A stretch of DNA of 12,155 nucleotides from an uncultured Bacilli bacterium (GTDB taxonomy: Bacteria; Bacillota_I; Bacilli_A; RF39; UBA660). Both the position numbers and the translations under genes were made by a program. Numbering within the stretch: position 1 is the first letter of the stretch; each line of letters opens with the position of its first letter. This document shows, piece after piece, positions 1 to 7,618 of the stretch. The notes below the pieces were generated by a model. It worked only from the letters and a program-made list of their open reading frames with translations. It was not told the origin of the DNA and did no database searches. The stretch lies in contig CAKORH010000014.1 of assembly GCA_934101235.1 (NCBI GenBank), positions 1-12,155 on the forward strand, in the 5' to 3' direction.

Positions 1-506
1 TAATGGCAGCATTTGCAGGAGAAAGTCAAGCAAGAAATAAATATACATATTATGCTAGTAAAGCAAAAAAAGATGGGTTTGAACAAATAGCAGAAATATT
101 TTTAGAAACTGCTGAAAACGAAAAAGAACATGCTAAAATGTGGTTTAAAGAATTACATGGTGGCAGTGTACCTAGTACTAGTGAAAATTTATTAGATGCT
201 GCAAATGGAGAAAATTTCGAATGGACTGATATGTATAAGGAATTTGCTCAAACTGCTCGTGAAGAAGGTTTTGAAAGAATTGCAAATTTATTTGAAGGTG
301 TTGCAGAAATAGAAAAACATCATGAAGAAAGGTATAGAGCTTTATTAGATAATGTAAATAGTGAAATGGTATTTAGTAAAGATGGAGATAAAATTTGGCA
401 ATGTAGAAATTGTGGTCATATTTGTATAGGAAAAGAGGCTCCTAAAGTTTGTCCTGTTTGTAGTCATCCACAAAGTTATTTTGAAATTAAGAAAGAAAAC
501 TATTAA
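1..506 (+). CDS. Rubrerythrin, 5'-truncated by window edge
   Basis: Rubrerythrin is a cytosolic non-haem diiron peroxidase that reduces hydrogen peroxide in anaerobes and microaerophiles. Numbering from the Met at base 3, the ferritin-like four-helix domain carries ligand Glu7 (in AFAGESQARN), the first ExxH at 40-43 (EKEH) and a second ExxH near EKHHEER. A rubredoxin-like tail holds a four-Cys iron site: Cys134, Cys137, Cys150 and Cys153. The Met at base 3 is not the true start. Family members have roughly a dozen residues before this point, usually ending in Leu just before MAAFAGES, and the two leading bases (ta) fit a Leu codon, so the gene begins outside the window. It ends at TAA and is followed at once by a strong hairpin terminator, so it is transcribed separately from htpG. 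Family assignment is very secure; the electron donor cannot be read here. Confidence 0.95.
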   Translation, partial: MAAFAGESQARNKYTYYASKAKKDGFEQIAEIFLETAENEKEHAKMWFKELHGGSVPSTSENLLDAANGENFEWTDMYKEFAQTAREEGFERIANLFEGVAEIEKHHEERYRALLDNVNSEMVFSKDGDKIWQCRNCGHICIGKEAPKVCPVCSHPQSYFEIKKENY

Positions 507-513
507 TATAATT

Positions 514-550
514 TGTTGATAAATTAATTTTTATCAACATTTTTGTTTTG
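514..550 (+). terminator. Intrinsic terminator of rubrerythrin gene
   Basis: Arms 514-523 (TGTTGATAAA) and 530-539 (TTTATCAACA) form a perfect 10-bp stem around a 6-base loop. An interrupted T-tract follows (540-549). It lies 8 bases after the rubrerythrin stop codon. Confidence 0.85.
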
Positions 551-555
551 TAAAA

Positions 556-582
556 TTAGCACAAATGATTGACAAGTGCTAA
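556..582 (+). promoter_or_regulatory. CIRCE operator (HrcA binding site) before htpG
   Basis: The left arm TTAGCACAA (556-564), a 9-base spacer and the right arm AAGTGCTAA (574-582) match the CIRCE consensus TTAGCACTC-N9-GAGTGCTAA at 7/9 and 8/9 positions, with the exact 27-base geometry. The -35 box lies across the spacer and the right arm, so bound HrcA repressor would occlude the promoter. Known biology: HrcA/CIRCE normally controls groE and dnaK operons. HrcA itself is not in this window. Confidence 0.9.
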
Positions 583-597
583 TAAATGTTATATAAC
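569..597 (+). promoter_or_regulatory. Sigma-A-type promoter of htpG
   Basis: A perfect -35 TTGACA (569-574), 17-base spacing and -10 TATAAC (592-597). The -35 overlaps the CIRCE operator. The transcript would start around 604, giving a very short leader before AGGAGA (605-610) and ATG 619. The start is therefore predicted within or just before the Shine-Dalgarno sequence, and the exact +1 is uncertain. Confidence 0.8.
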
Positions 598-618
598 TAA
601 TTATAGGAGATGAAGTAA

Positions 619-2490
619 ATGAAAAAAAGAGAATTTAAGAGTGAATCAAAAAGATTATTAGATTTGATGATAAATTCTATTTATACAAATAAAGATATAT
701 TTTTAAGGGAGTTAATTAGTAATGCAAGTGATGCTATAGATAAATTGTATTATAAAAGTTTAACTGATGAAAATATAAAAGTTAATAAGGATGATTTAGA
801 AATCAATATTAATTTTGATAAAGATTTGAGAACTATTACAGTTAGTGATAATGGTTGTGGTATGACTGAAAGTGATTTAGAGAATAATTTAGGTACTATC
901 GCTAAAAGCGGATCTTTGGCATTTAAACAAATGAATGAACTTAAAGATAAAAATATTGATATTATTGGACAATTTGGTGTAGGTTTTTATAGTGCATTTA
1001 TGGTAGCAGATGAAATTACAGTTATTAGTAAATCATATGATAGTGAAGATGCTTATAGATGGAATTCTAAAGGTTTAGATGGTTATACACTAGAAAAATG
1101 TGATAAAAATTCAATTGGTACAGATATAATATTACATATTAAGGATAATACTGAAGATGATAATTATGATGATTATTTAACTGAATTTAAATTAAAAGAT
1201 TTAATTAAGAAATACAGTGATTATATTAGATATCCTATTAAGATGGAAGTAACTCATAGTGAAAAACGTGATGATAGTGAAGAATATGAAACTGTAAAAG
1301 AAGTAGAAACTATTAATAGTATGGTTCCAATATGGAAAAAGAATAAACATGAAGTAAGTGAAGATGATTATAATCATTATTATACAGATACTTATTATGA
1401 TTATGAAAATCCATTAAAAGTAATTAATACTAGTGTTGAAGGTGCTGTTAGCTATAAAGGTTTATTGTTTATACCTAGTCATGCTCCATATGATTTTTAT
1501 ACTAAAGAATATGAAAAAGGTTTAAGTTTATATTCTAATGGTGTATTAATTATGGATAAATGTAGTGAATTATTACCAGATTATTTTAGTTTTGTAAAAG
1601 GTGTTATAGATACAGAAGATGTTTCATTAAATATTAGTCGTGAAATGTTACAGAAGACTAAGGCTTTAAAAATTATTGCAAAAAATATAGAGACTAAAAT
1701 TATTAAAGAATTAACAAATATGTTAAATGAAGATAGAGATAATTATAATAAATTCTTTAAAGTATTTGGTACAAATATAAAATTTGGTATTTATAATAAT
1801 TATGGTGTTGATAAAGAAAAATTGCAAGATTTAATAATGTTTACATCATCTAAAACTAAAGAATTAATTACTTTAGATGAATATGTAAAAAATATGAAAG
1901 AAGATCAAAAAGATATTTACTATGTTAGTGGTGAAAGTATTGAAAAAATAGATATGTTACCTCAAATAGAACAAGTTAAAAATAAAGATTATGAAATATT
2001 ATATTTAACTGACTATGTTGATGAATTTACTTTACAAGCATTGAGTGAATATAAAGATAAAAAGTTTAAAAATGTTTCTCAGGCAGATTTAGATTTAGAT
2101 GATAATAAAGAAGAAATAAAGAAAGTTAATGAAGATAATAAAGATTTATTAACTATTATGAAAGATGCCATTGATGTTAATGAAGTAAGATTTACAAATA
2201 AATTAAAGACTCACCCAGTTTGTTTAACTAGTAAGGGTAATATTTCTGTAGAAATGCAAAAAGTCATTAATTCAATGCCAGGAGATGAAAGTATTAATGC
2301 AAAAATTGTATTAGAAATTAATGAAAATCATCCTATAGCAGAAAAATTAAAAGATTTATATAAGAATGATAAAGTTGAGTTTAAGAAATATAGTAAAATA
2401 TTATATAGTGAAGCAAAATTAATTGAAGGTTTAAGTATAGATAATCCTACAGAAATAAGTAATTTAATTTGTGATATTATGTCTAAATAA
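619..2490 (+). CDS. htpG: HtpG, bacterial Hsp90 chaperone
   Basis: HtpG is a cytosolic ATP-driven homodimeric chaperone. The 623 residues match the usual bacterial length. The N-terminal GHKL ATPase domain (about 1-215) shows Glu31, Asn35 and Asp38 in FLRELISNASDA, the nucleotide-binding Asp77 in SDNGCGM, and the glycine-rich lid IGQFGVGFYS (117-125). The middle domain (about 230-490) carries the catalytic-loop arginine Arg341 in NISREMLQ. The C-terminal dimerisation domain follows and, as expected for bacteria, there is no MEEVD tail. AGGAGA at 605-610 supports the ATG at 619. The gene stands alone between two terminators. Its promoter is overlapped by CIRCE, implying HrcA repression; in Bacillus subtilis, by contrast, htpG is not an HrcA target. 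Identification is secure. Confidence 0.98.
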   Translation: MKKREFKSESKRLLDLMINSIYTNKDIFLRELISNASDAIDKLYYKSLTDENIKVNKDDLEININFDKDLRTITVSDNGCGMTESDLENNLGTIAKSGSLAFKQMNELKDKNIDIIGQFGVGFYSAFMVADEITVISKSYDSEDAYRWNSKGLDGYTLEKCDKNSIGTDIILHIKDNTEDDNYDDYLTEFKLKDLIKKYSDYIRYPIKMEVTHSEKRDDSEEYETVKEVETINSMVPIWKKNKHEVSEDDYNHYYTDTYYDYENPLKVINTSVEGAVSYKGLLFIPSHAPYDFYTKEYEKGLSLYSNGVLIMDKCSELLPDYFSFVKGVIDTEDVSLNISREMLQKTKALKIIAKNIETKIIKELTNMLNEDRDNYNKFFKVFGTNIKFGIYNNYGVDKEKLQDLIMFTSSKTKELITLDEYVKNMKEDQKDIYYVSGESIEKIDMLPQIEQVKNKDYEILYLTDYVDEFTLQALSEYKDKKFKNVSQADLDLDDNKEEIKKVNEDNKDLLTIMKDAIDVNEVRFTNKLKTHPVCLTSKGNISVEMQKVINSMPGDESINAKIVLEINENHPIAEKLKDLYKNDKVEFKKYSKILYSEAKLIEGLSIDNPTEISNLICDIMSK

Positions 2491-2501
2491 TTTAATAATA
2501 T

Positions 2502-2537
2502 AAAAAACAAACAAATCGCAAAATTGTTTGTTTTTTT
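2502..2537 (+). terminator. Intrinsic terminator of htpG
   Basis: A 13-bp stem pairs 2502-2514 (AAAAAACAAACAA) with 2524-2536 around a 9-base loop and runs into a 7-T tract (2531-2537). The A-run on the left could also let it work in the opposite direction. It separates htpG from the secretion locus. Confidence 0.85.
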
Positions 2538-2571
2538 ATATACTAAAATTTTTAATTATTGGTGTTCTATC

Positions 2572-2600
2572 TTGTAAAAAAATATTAAATATTATATACT
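2572..2600 (+). promoter_or_regulatory. Predicted promoter of the T7SS locus
   Basis: TTGTAA (2572-2577), exactly 17 bases, then TATACT (2595-2600). It lies downstream of the htpG terminator and 26 bases before the esaB-like ATG, so it is the natural start point for the esaB-essC transcript. In this AT-rich background such matches also arise by chance, so it is less certain than the CIRCE promoters. Confidence 0.55.
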
Positions 2601-2611
2601 TTAACTAAAGT

Positions 2612-2617
2612 AGAGGA
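2612..2617 (+). promoter_or_regulatory. Ribosome binding site fixing the esaB-like start
   Basis: AGAGGA lies 9 bases before ATG 2627. The in-frame TTG at 2618 directly abuts this site and leaves no spacing, so the ATG is preferred. Confidence 0.6.
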
Positions 2618-2626
2618 TTGGTAAGT

Positions 2627-2881
2627 ATGAAAGATAATAAGGTTAATGTTGATTTGCTTGTTCCTAGTATTGGTGAAAAATTTAATTTATTTATACCAGT
2701 AAATAAATCAGTTGGAGAAATAATAGTTATATTAAACAATACAATAAATGAAATTACAGGTTATTTTCCTCAAAATAAATATTTATCAATTCTAGATGTT
2801 CTAGAAAACAAAATATATGATTATAATCAAATGTTAATAAATACAGGTATTAAAAATGGTTCTGTATTAGCATTAATTTAG
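2627..2881 (+). CDS. esaB: EsaB/YukD-like ubiquitin-fold protein of type VII secretion
   Basis: This 84-residue protein has the size and pattern of EsaB/YukD: an opening beta-strand pair (KVNVDLLVPSIGEKFNLFIPV), a helix (SVGEIIVILNNTINEI), and a closing strand ending GIKNGSVLALI, as in ubiquitin-like T7SS proteins. There is no C-terminal Gly-Gly, so it is not expected to be conjugated. EsaB is a cytosolic component required for, or regulating, T7SSb secretion in Staphylococcus aureus and Bacillus. Assignment rests on fold-like pattern, length and its place immediately before essC. Twelve bases separate the two genes, so they are almost certainly co-transcribed. The start is ATG 2627, not the TTG nine bases upstream. 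Confidence 0.82.
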   Translation: MKDNKVNVDLLVPSIGEKFNLFIPVNKSVGEIIVILNNTINEITGYFPQNKYLSILDVLENKIYDYNQMLINTGIKNGSVLALI

Positions 2882-2882
2882 T

Positions 2883-2889
2883 GGGTGAT
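2883..2889 (+). promoter_or_regulatory. Ribosome binding site fixing the essC start
   Basis: GGGTGAT, complementary to the GGTGAT part of the 16S anti-Shine-Dalgarno partner, lies four bases before ATG 2894. The in-frame GTG at 2885 sits inside this site and is unlikely to be used. Confidence 0.65.
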
Positions 2890-2893
2890 TTTT

Positions 2894-5800
2894 ATGAGAT
2901 TGGTATTAGAAGGATCTGATTATTTATGTGTTACTAAATTACCGCATGAAATAAAAGGTAATTATTGGGTAATAGATAATACATCAAAAAATTTATTAAA
3001 TGTTATTTCTCTCAATGGCAAATGGTATTTGAATAGTAATATAGAAATAAAAATAAGTAAAAGTATTATAGATGATAAGTTAAGTAATATTAATTATATT
3101 GATTCTATGGAATTAAATGAAAACAGTTACTATTATATTACTAATATAATGACTAAAGAAAAATATATTTTATATACTTTGCCTAGTTTAGAGTATTTTG
3201 AAAATTTTATAATTGATTATAATCAAAATAATAATATTTTAATAGGTAAAGGTAATAAATGTGATATTATTATTAATAATGAATTTTTTAGTGATAAGCA
3301 AATTAGTATAGAATTGGATAAAAAAACTAATAGTATTTTACATAAAAATTTAGATATAAAAAATAATTTATTTGTTAATAATAATATAATTAGGGAAATA
3401 TATTTAGCTAGTGGAGATATTATTTTTTTAGGTGGGATTTATATTTATTATTTTGGTAATTTATTATTAATTAGTAATAATAAAAAAGATTTATCTTTTA
3501 ATTCTTTAAGAATAAGTAAAAGAATTATTAATGAAAATCCATTAATAGATTATTCTAATTATGATGATAAAGATATAAAGTTTTTTGATAAAGATAAATT
3601 TTATCAAAGACCTCCAAGATTTAAAAGAGGAATTGAAAAGAAAATTTTTCAAATAGATGCTCCTACTCAAAAAGAAAATCAAGAGGAACTACCATTAATA
3701 TTTACAGTGGCACCAATGTTAACTATGGGAATGATGAGTTTAGTTACTGGTGTTCAATCTCTTCAAAAAGTTTTAGAGGGTAAAAGTACAATAAAAGAAG
3801 AATTTACATCACTTTTGATGTGTGGTTGTATGTTACTTGCTATGATTGTTTTTCCTTTATTTCAAAATTTTTATATAAAAATAAAAAGGAAACAAAAAGA
3901 ACGTAAGCGAAGAAGAAAATATAAAAAATATATTGATAAAAAACATGATGAAATATATACTGAAATAAATTATCAAAAACAAGTTTTAATAGAAGATAAT
4001 CTTCCTTTGGATAAGGTGAAAGATATTATTTTTAAATATTCAAGAAATTTGTGGGAAAGAAAGATAGAACATAGTGACTTTTTAGATTTAAGATTGGGAA
4101 TTGGTACTAAAAAACCTAATATAGAAATAAAATATCCTGAAGAACATTTTTCTTTAGAAGAAGATGATTTAGAAGATATAATAAAAGATTTAGTTAATGA
4201 AAGTAAGGATATAGTTGATGTTCCTATAACTTTAAATTTTAGAGATAATAATAAAGTAGGAATTATTGGAGAAAAAAATATACTGAATAAATTTTATGAT
4301 AATTTAATGTTACAAATTATGGCATATCATGGTTATGATATGTTAAGATTAATAGTTTTGACAAATGATGCTAATAAATATTATTGGGATAAATTTAAAA
4401 ATCTACCATATTTGTGGAATAACGAAAAAAGTATTAGATTTTATGCATCTAATAAAGATGATATTAATAAAATTACTAGTTTTTTAATGGAAGAATATAA
4501 TTATAGAAAAGAATTTGTTAAGAATGAAGAAAATGTAAAATTTTCTCCATATTATTTAATAATGACAGATGATATTGCTTTTATAAAAAATAATGTTTTT
4601 ATTAGGGAAATATTAAAATCAAATAATAATCTTGGTTATAGTATTGTAATGTCAGTTAATAAATTAGATTTACTTCCTAATGAATGCAGTATGTTTATAA
4701 ATGTTGATAAAGATAGTAGTGGCATATTTACTAATAATATGACTATGGAAAATCAAATTAGTTTTGTACCAGATTTAGTGAATTTTTCTTTAAGAAATTG
4801 CATTACTAATATTAGTAATGTGCCTATTGATATTAATAGTGGGAAGTTTGTTTTACCTAAAAAATATAGTTTTTTGGAGATGTTTGATGTAGGAAATGTT
4901 AAACAATTAAATATTTTAAATAGATGGAAAACAAACAATATTATAAATTCTTTGGAAACTCCTGTTGGTATAGATGAGCAAGGTGAATTATTTAAAGTAG
5001 ATTTACATGAAAAAGCACATGGACCACATGGATTAGTAGCTGGTATGACAGGTAGTGGTAAATCTGAATGGATTATAACATATATATTATCTATGGCTGT
5101 TAATTATAGTCCATTAGAAGTACAATTTGTACTAATAGATTATAAAGGTGGAGGATTAGCGTTAACTTTTGATAATCAAGAATTAGGTATAAAATTACCT
5201 CATGTTGTTGGAACAATTACTAATTTAGATATTATCGAAATAAAGAGAAGTTTAGCAAGTATTGAAAGTGAATTAAAACGTAGACAAACAATGTTTAAAA
5301 TAGCTCGTGAAGAATTAAATGAAAGCAGTATGGATATATATAAATATCAAGAGTTGTATAGAGAAGGAAAGTTAAAGGAACCTATGAGTCATTTATTTAT
5401 TATAAGTGATGAATTTGCTGAATTGAAATCACAGCAACCTGAATTTATGGATGAATTGATAAGTACTGCACGTATTGGACGTAGTTTGGGTGTTCATTTA
5501 ATTTTGGCAACACAAAAACCTAGTGGTGTAGTAGATGATCAAATATGGAGTAATTCTAAATTTAAAGTTTGTTTGAAAGTACAAGATAAAAGTGATTCTA
5601 ATGATATGTTAAAATGTCCAGATGCAGCAATGTTAAAAGATACTGGAAGATTTTATTTTCAAGTTGGATATAATGAGTTTTTTGCTTTAGGACAATGTGC
5701 TTATGCTGGTATGCCTTATTATGAGAGTGATAAAAAAGTTAATTTAGTTGATTCTACAATTGATTTTGTAGATGAAATTGGTGAAATTATAAAAAAAGGT

Positions 5801-7501
5801 GATATAGAAAAAAATAATACTCAATTTGTTTTTAAAGGTGAAGAGTTACCAAATATATTAAATTATATTATTGATGTTACTAAAAAAGAAAATTTATATA
5901 TTAAACCATTATGGTTAACTAGAATACCCAATTTAATATATATTGATAAATTAAAAGATAAATATAAGTGGAATAAAGAAAATTATATATTAAATCCAGT
6001 TATAGGAGAATACGATTATCCTAGTAAACAAAAACAAGATATATTATCATTACCTTTAACTAAAGATGGTAATTTAATATTATATGGATCTAGTGGAAGT
6101 GGTAAAGAAAATTTTTTAACTACTTTAGTTTATTCTTTGATATCTACGTATAATATTTTTGAAGTAAATATTTATATTTTAGATTTTGGTAGCGAGGTCT
6201 TAAATAATTTTGAAGCTGCTCCACATGTAGGTGATATAATTCATTCTGGTGATGATGAAAAAATTGAAAATGTATTCAAATTTATTAATAATGAAATTAA
6301 GAATAGAAAAAAGAAGTTTGTGTCTTTTAATGGAAATTATTTAGATTATATAAATGGTACTGGAGAAAAAATTCCTAATATTATTGTTATAATAAATTCT
6401 TTTGAAGTTTTTTCTGATTTATATGAATCTTATGTTGATAATATAGTAGAACTTTCTAGAGATTCAAATAGATATGGAATATACTTTATTATAAGTACTA
6501 ATAGCACGAATGGTGTAAAAACTAAAGTTGTACAAAATTTTAAATTAAAAATATCTTTGCAAATGATTGATGAGATGGATTATAAAGTTATTTTAGGTAA
6601 TACAAATGGTATTATTCCTTCAAAAACGTTTGGGAGAGGTTTGATTAAATTAGATAATATAGTAGAATTTCAAACGGCATATGCTTTTCCAAAAGAAACA
6701 TTATATGATAATATAAAACAATTTTGTATAAAATTATTTATGCAATATAAAATGAAAGCTAGAAATATACCTGTTTTGCCAGAAACAGTAAGTTTTAAAG
6801 ATATAAATATAAATAATACTGATATTAATAATATACCTGTTGGTTTAATAAAAAAAAGTTTGGGAATTGCAAGTTTAAAATTAGAAAATTTCTTGAGTTA
6901 TTTGATTGGTGCTAGAAATTTTGAGGATTTAATATCTTTTATAGATAAACTTTTATTCATATTAAATAATAGTAATACTTTTAGTACATTTGTATTTGAT
7001 TCACAGTTTATTTATGAGGAAAATAAGTATAACAATATTGTATATTCTAATAATAATTTTGGAAAACTATTGAATAAAATAAGTGATTATTCGAATCAAA
7101 TTGATGAAGTATTAAAAAAGAATTCTGATAATAAAAAATCTATTAGAAATGTAAAACATGTTATTTGTGTAGTATTGGGGTTAGAAAAATTTATAAAATC
7201 TTTGAATGATGAAGATAAAAAAATATTTGAAAATATAATAAATAAATCGAAGGATAGCTACAAGATACATTTTATTTTTGTTGATTCAGCTAATAGTTTT
7301 AAGAAAAATGAATATGAAATGTGGTATAAAGATTCTGTTGATTCCAGTAATGGTTTATGGATTGGTGATGGATTTGCAGAACAATATGTTATTAAACCTA
7401 CAAAATTAATTCAATCTTATTATGATTTAATAGGTAATAATTATGGATATATGGTAACTAATGGAAATGTCGATTTCATTAAAATTATAGAAAAAGAGTA
7501 A
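2894..7501 (+). CDS. essC: EssC (YukBA-type) FtsK/SpoIIIE ATPase, type VII secretion motor
   Basis: EssC is the membrane-bound ATPase that recognises and drives WXG100 substrates through T7SSb. From ATG 2894 it is 1535 residues, close to full length. The N-terminus has two FHA-like domains (about 1-105 and 105-205). The second reads ILIGKGNKCDIIINN...SDKQISI and lacks the Arg and His expected for phosphothreonine binding. Two membrane segments follow (about 266-288 and 305-327), then a basic, coiled stalk. ATPase D1 has Walker A GMTGSGKS (717-724) and Walker B ending Asp839-Glu840, plus the FtsK/SpoIIIE block ARIGRSLGVHLILATQKP. D2 has GSSGSGKE (1065-1072), with Glu replacing Ser/Thr, and no Walker B acid pair. 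D3 has only GARNFEDL at 1339-1346 where a P-loop belongs. The C-terminus (NGLWIGDGFAEQY...) resembles other EssC ends. Only D1 looks catalytic. Confidence 0.95.
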   Translation: MRLVLEGSDYLCVTKLPHEIKGNYWVIDNTSKNLLNVISLNGKWYLNSNIEIKISKSIIDDKLSNINYIDSMELNENSYYYITNIMTKEKYILYTLPSLEYFENFIIDYNQNNNILIGKGNKCDIIINNEFFSDKQISIELDKKTNSILHKNLDIKNNLFVNNNIIREIYLASGDIIFLGGIYIYYFGNLLLISNNKKDLSFNSLRISKRIINENPLIDYSNYDDKDIKFFDKDKFYQRPPRFKRGIEKKIFQIDAPTQKENQEELPLIFTVAPMLTMGMMSLVTGVQSLQKVLEGKSTIKEEFTSLLMCGCMLLAMIVFPLFQNFYIKIKRKQKERKRRRKYKKYIDKKHDEIYTEINYQKQVLIEDNLPLDKVKDIIFKYSRNLWERKIEHSDFLDLRLGIGTKKPNIEIKYPEEHFSLEEDDLEDIIKDLVNESKDIVDVPITLNFRDNNKVGIIGEKNILNKFYDNLMLQIMAYHGYDMLRLIVLTNDANKYYWDKFKNLPYLWNNEKSIRFYASNKDDINKITSFLMEEYNYRKEFVKNEENVKFSPYYLIMTDDIAFIKNNVFIREILKSNNNLGYSIVMSVNKLDLLPNECSMFINVDKDSSGIFTNNMTMENQISFVPDLVNFSLRNCITNISNVPIDINSGKFVLPKKYSFLEMFDVGNVKQLNILNRWKTNNIINSLETPVGIDEQGELFKVDLHEKAHGPHGLVAGMTGSGKSEWIITYILSMAVNYSPLEVQFVLIDYKGGGLALTFDNQELGIKLPHVVGTITNLDIIEIKRSLASIESELKRRQTMFKIAREELNESSMDIYKYQELYREGKLKEPMSHLFIISDEFAELKSQQPEFMDELISTARIGRSLGVHLILATQKPSGVVDDQIWSNSKFKVCLKVQDKSDSNDMLKCPDAAMLKDTGRFYFQVGYNEFFALGQCAYAGMPYYESDKKVNLVDSTIDFVDEIGEIIKKGDIEKNNTQFVFKGEELPNILNYIIDVTKKENLYIKPLWLTRIPNLIYIDKLKDKYKWNKENYILNPVIGEYDYPSKQKQDILSLPLTKDGNLILYGSSGSGKENFLTTLVYSLISTYNIFEVNIYILDFGSEVLNNFEAAPHVGDIIHSGDDEKIENVFKFINNEIKNRKKKFVSFNGNYLDYINGTGEKIPNIIVIINSFEVFSDLYESYVDNIVELSRDSNRYGIYFIISTNSTNGVKTKVVQNFKLKISLQMIDEMDYKVILGNTNGIIPSKTFGRGLIKLDNIVEFQTAYAFPKETLYDNIKQFCIKLFMQYKMKARNIPVLPETVSFKDININNTDINNIPVGLIKKSLGIASLKLENFLSYLIGARNFEDLISFIDKLLFILNNSNTFSTFVFDSQFIYEENKYNNIVYSNNNFGKLLNKISDYSNQIDEVLKKNSDNKKSIRNVKHVICVVLGLEKFIKSLNDEDKKIFENIINKSKDSYKIHFIFVDSANSFKKNEYEMWYKDSVDSSNGLWIGDGFAEQYVIKPTKLIQSYYDLIGNNYGYMVTNGNVDFIKIIEKE

Positions 7502-7528
7502 ATAAAAAGTAAATTTATTTATAATTTA

Positions 7529-7557
7529 TTGCATGAAAATATTTAATATTATACAAT
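7529..7557 (+). promoter_or_regulatory. Possible promoter of the tandem WXG gene
   Basis: TTGCAT (7529-7534), 17 bases, TACAAT (7552-7557). The -10 is good but the -35 matches consensus at only its first three bases. An independent promoter would suit a highly expressed WXG substrate, but readthrough from essC is equally possible because no terminator follows essC. Confidence 0.3.
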
Positions 7558-7596
7558 TTATTTAGAGTAAAAGACGTACTCATTTAACAATTGTAT
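7551..7596 (+). repeat. Nested inverted repeats in the essC-WXG intergenic region
   Basis: An outer pair, ATACAATT (7551-7558) and AATTGTAT (7589-7596), is perfectly complementary over 8 bases. It encloses an inner pair, GAGTA (7565-7569) and TACTC (7577-7581), around a 7-base loop. The internal loops are 6 and 7 bases. No T-tract follows; instead the strong Shine-Dalgarno AAGGAGG starts five bases later (7602). As RNA it could be an mRNA-protecting or processing hairpin in a transcript coming from essC; as DNA it could be an operator. Confidence 0.5.
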
Positions 7597-7618
7597 TTAT
7601 TAAGGAGGATTTGATTTT

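Noticed and set aside
2618..2626. TTG at 2618 as start of the EsaB-like protein
   Set aside because: It abuts AGAGGA with no spacing. ATG 2627 has correct spacing and gives the usual EsaB length.
2491..2626. Riboswitch or T-box leader before the esaB-essC genes
   Set aside because: The only strong structure is the htpG terminator. The predicted promoter leaves about 20 bases of leader, too short for either.
2885..2893. GTG at 2885 as the essC start
   Set aside because: It lies within the ribosome site GGGTGAT; ATG 2894 is correctly spaced.
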